From NCBI RefSeq assembly GCF_004121075.1, contig NZ_RHLN01000005.1:44241-108240 (forward strand): a stretch of 64,000 nucleotides of DNA, given 5' to 3'. The first letter of the stretch is position 1; every line of letters begins with the position of its first letter. Below the pieces are notes generated by a model that was given only the letters and a program-made list of their open reading frames with translations, was not told where the DNA came from and ran no database searches. Positions 63,883 through 64,000 of this stretch are shown in pieces. A program made the position numbers and the translations under genes. Source of the DNA: Lutibacter sp. HS1-25. Lineage in GTDB: Bacteria; Bacteroidota; Bacteroidia; Flavobacteriales; Flavobacteriaceae.

Positions 63883-64000
63883 ATAAAAAACAATAAAAAA
63901 AAGTGAGTAAAAAAAGAATAATAGAGTTAATTAAATGTAATCTGTTAATTGTGTAGTTCAAAGATACTTTTTAGTATTTGTAGCAACAGATCCCCGCATA

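Larger units (their letters stand above)
62923..64000. repeat. Repeat-rich intergenic region of 1.1 kb without genes
   Basis: This end of the window holds several repeat types and no supportable gene. It contains AATAATGAATAATT-type simple repeats (62945-63010), a tandem block of ACTGTTACTGAATACTG units (63420-63520), and the stems CCCTCCT/AGGAGAGGG (63097-63114) and CCCCTCT/AGAGGGG (63348-63363). Two copies of a 49-bp hairpin element lie at 63112-63160 and 63657-63705. A 10-bp inverted repeat GTGTTCGTGA (63817-63826) with TCACGAACAC (63873-63882) surrounds the 21-nt string also seen at 11712. Confidence 0.65.

Noticed and set aside
1..64000. tRNA, rRNA, tmRNA, phage or defence genes
   Set aside because: I looked for tRNA T-loop strings, rRNA-like blocks, integrases and restriction or toxin genes and found none that could be supported.

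Overview
The window is AT-rich chromosomal DNA from a member of the Bacteroidota, almost certainly a marine-type Flavobacteriaceae. Three things point there: promoters of the form TTG-N19/20-TAnnTTTG, gene families typical of flavobacteria (alpha/beta-fused 2-oxoacid dehydrogenase E1, split transketolase, propeller-type sensor kinases, OmpA/PD40 proteins), and TonB-type outer-membrane biology. There are no rRNA or tRNA genes, CRISPR arrays, phage genes or transposases that I can recognise.

Layout. 1-9.6 kb: the end of an M14 peptidase gene, an Lrp/AsnC regulator, a fused E1 subunit, a PAS histidine kinase overlapping a receiver-CRP/FNR fusion regulator, a structured leader or small-RNA candidate with a helical protein of unknown function, a TruC-like pseudouridine synthase, two lipoproteins, a TauE exporter and a CPXCG mini-protein. 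9.7-14.7 kb: thioredoxin, a methyltransferase, a Dabb protein, and a SulP transporter plus beta-carbonic anhydrase operon. 14.9-20 kb: TetR-ABC-HlyD-TolC export operon whose ABC ATPase lacks most catalytic motifs. 20-32 kb: housekeeping and metabolic genes (acetate transporter, aguA/aguB polyamine pair, SDR proteins, two DEAD-box helicases, transporters) separated by repeat-filled gaps. 32.2-37 kb: a propeller sensor kinase, a LuxR-type response regulator and two small secreted proteins. 37-40.8 kb: smpB, a UbiA prenyltransferase, maf, a transketolase C-half and a beta-barrel protein. 40.8-55.7 kb: a light/carotenoid island. 55.9-63 kb: a repeat-rich OmpA protein, a large FAD/Fe-S dehydrogenase and an aldo/keto reductase. 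The last 1.1 kb is non-coding repeats.

Two regulatory systems stand out. (1) The LuxR-type regulator system. The palindrome AACTACAT-N4-ATGTAGTT (perfect or near-perfect) occurs three times: before each of the two small secreted proteins and before the response-regulator gene itself. Each copy abuts the -33 position, with 19-20 bp to a TAnnTTTA -7 box. This looks like a complete local regulon. (2) The island from 40.8 to 55.7 kb. It carries a CarH/LitR-like MerR regulator with a B12-binding motif, crtI-crtB-crtZ-crtY, photolyase, a pterin operon (PTPS, FolE, SDR) with glutathione peroxidase and TspO, and a TetR-UbiB kinase-flavin reductase-SDR operon. The palindrome TGTTTAAT-N14-ATTAAACA sits 6-10 nt before the first start codon of all three operons, so they are probably one light-controlled regulon. 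A third, smaller case is the receiver-CRP/FNR regulator, flanked by TGAT-N4-ATCA boxes. Two of these lie directly upstream of a promoter that would make a roughly 150-nt structured RNA ending in a terminator just before the next gene.
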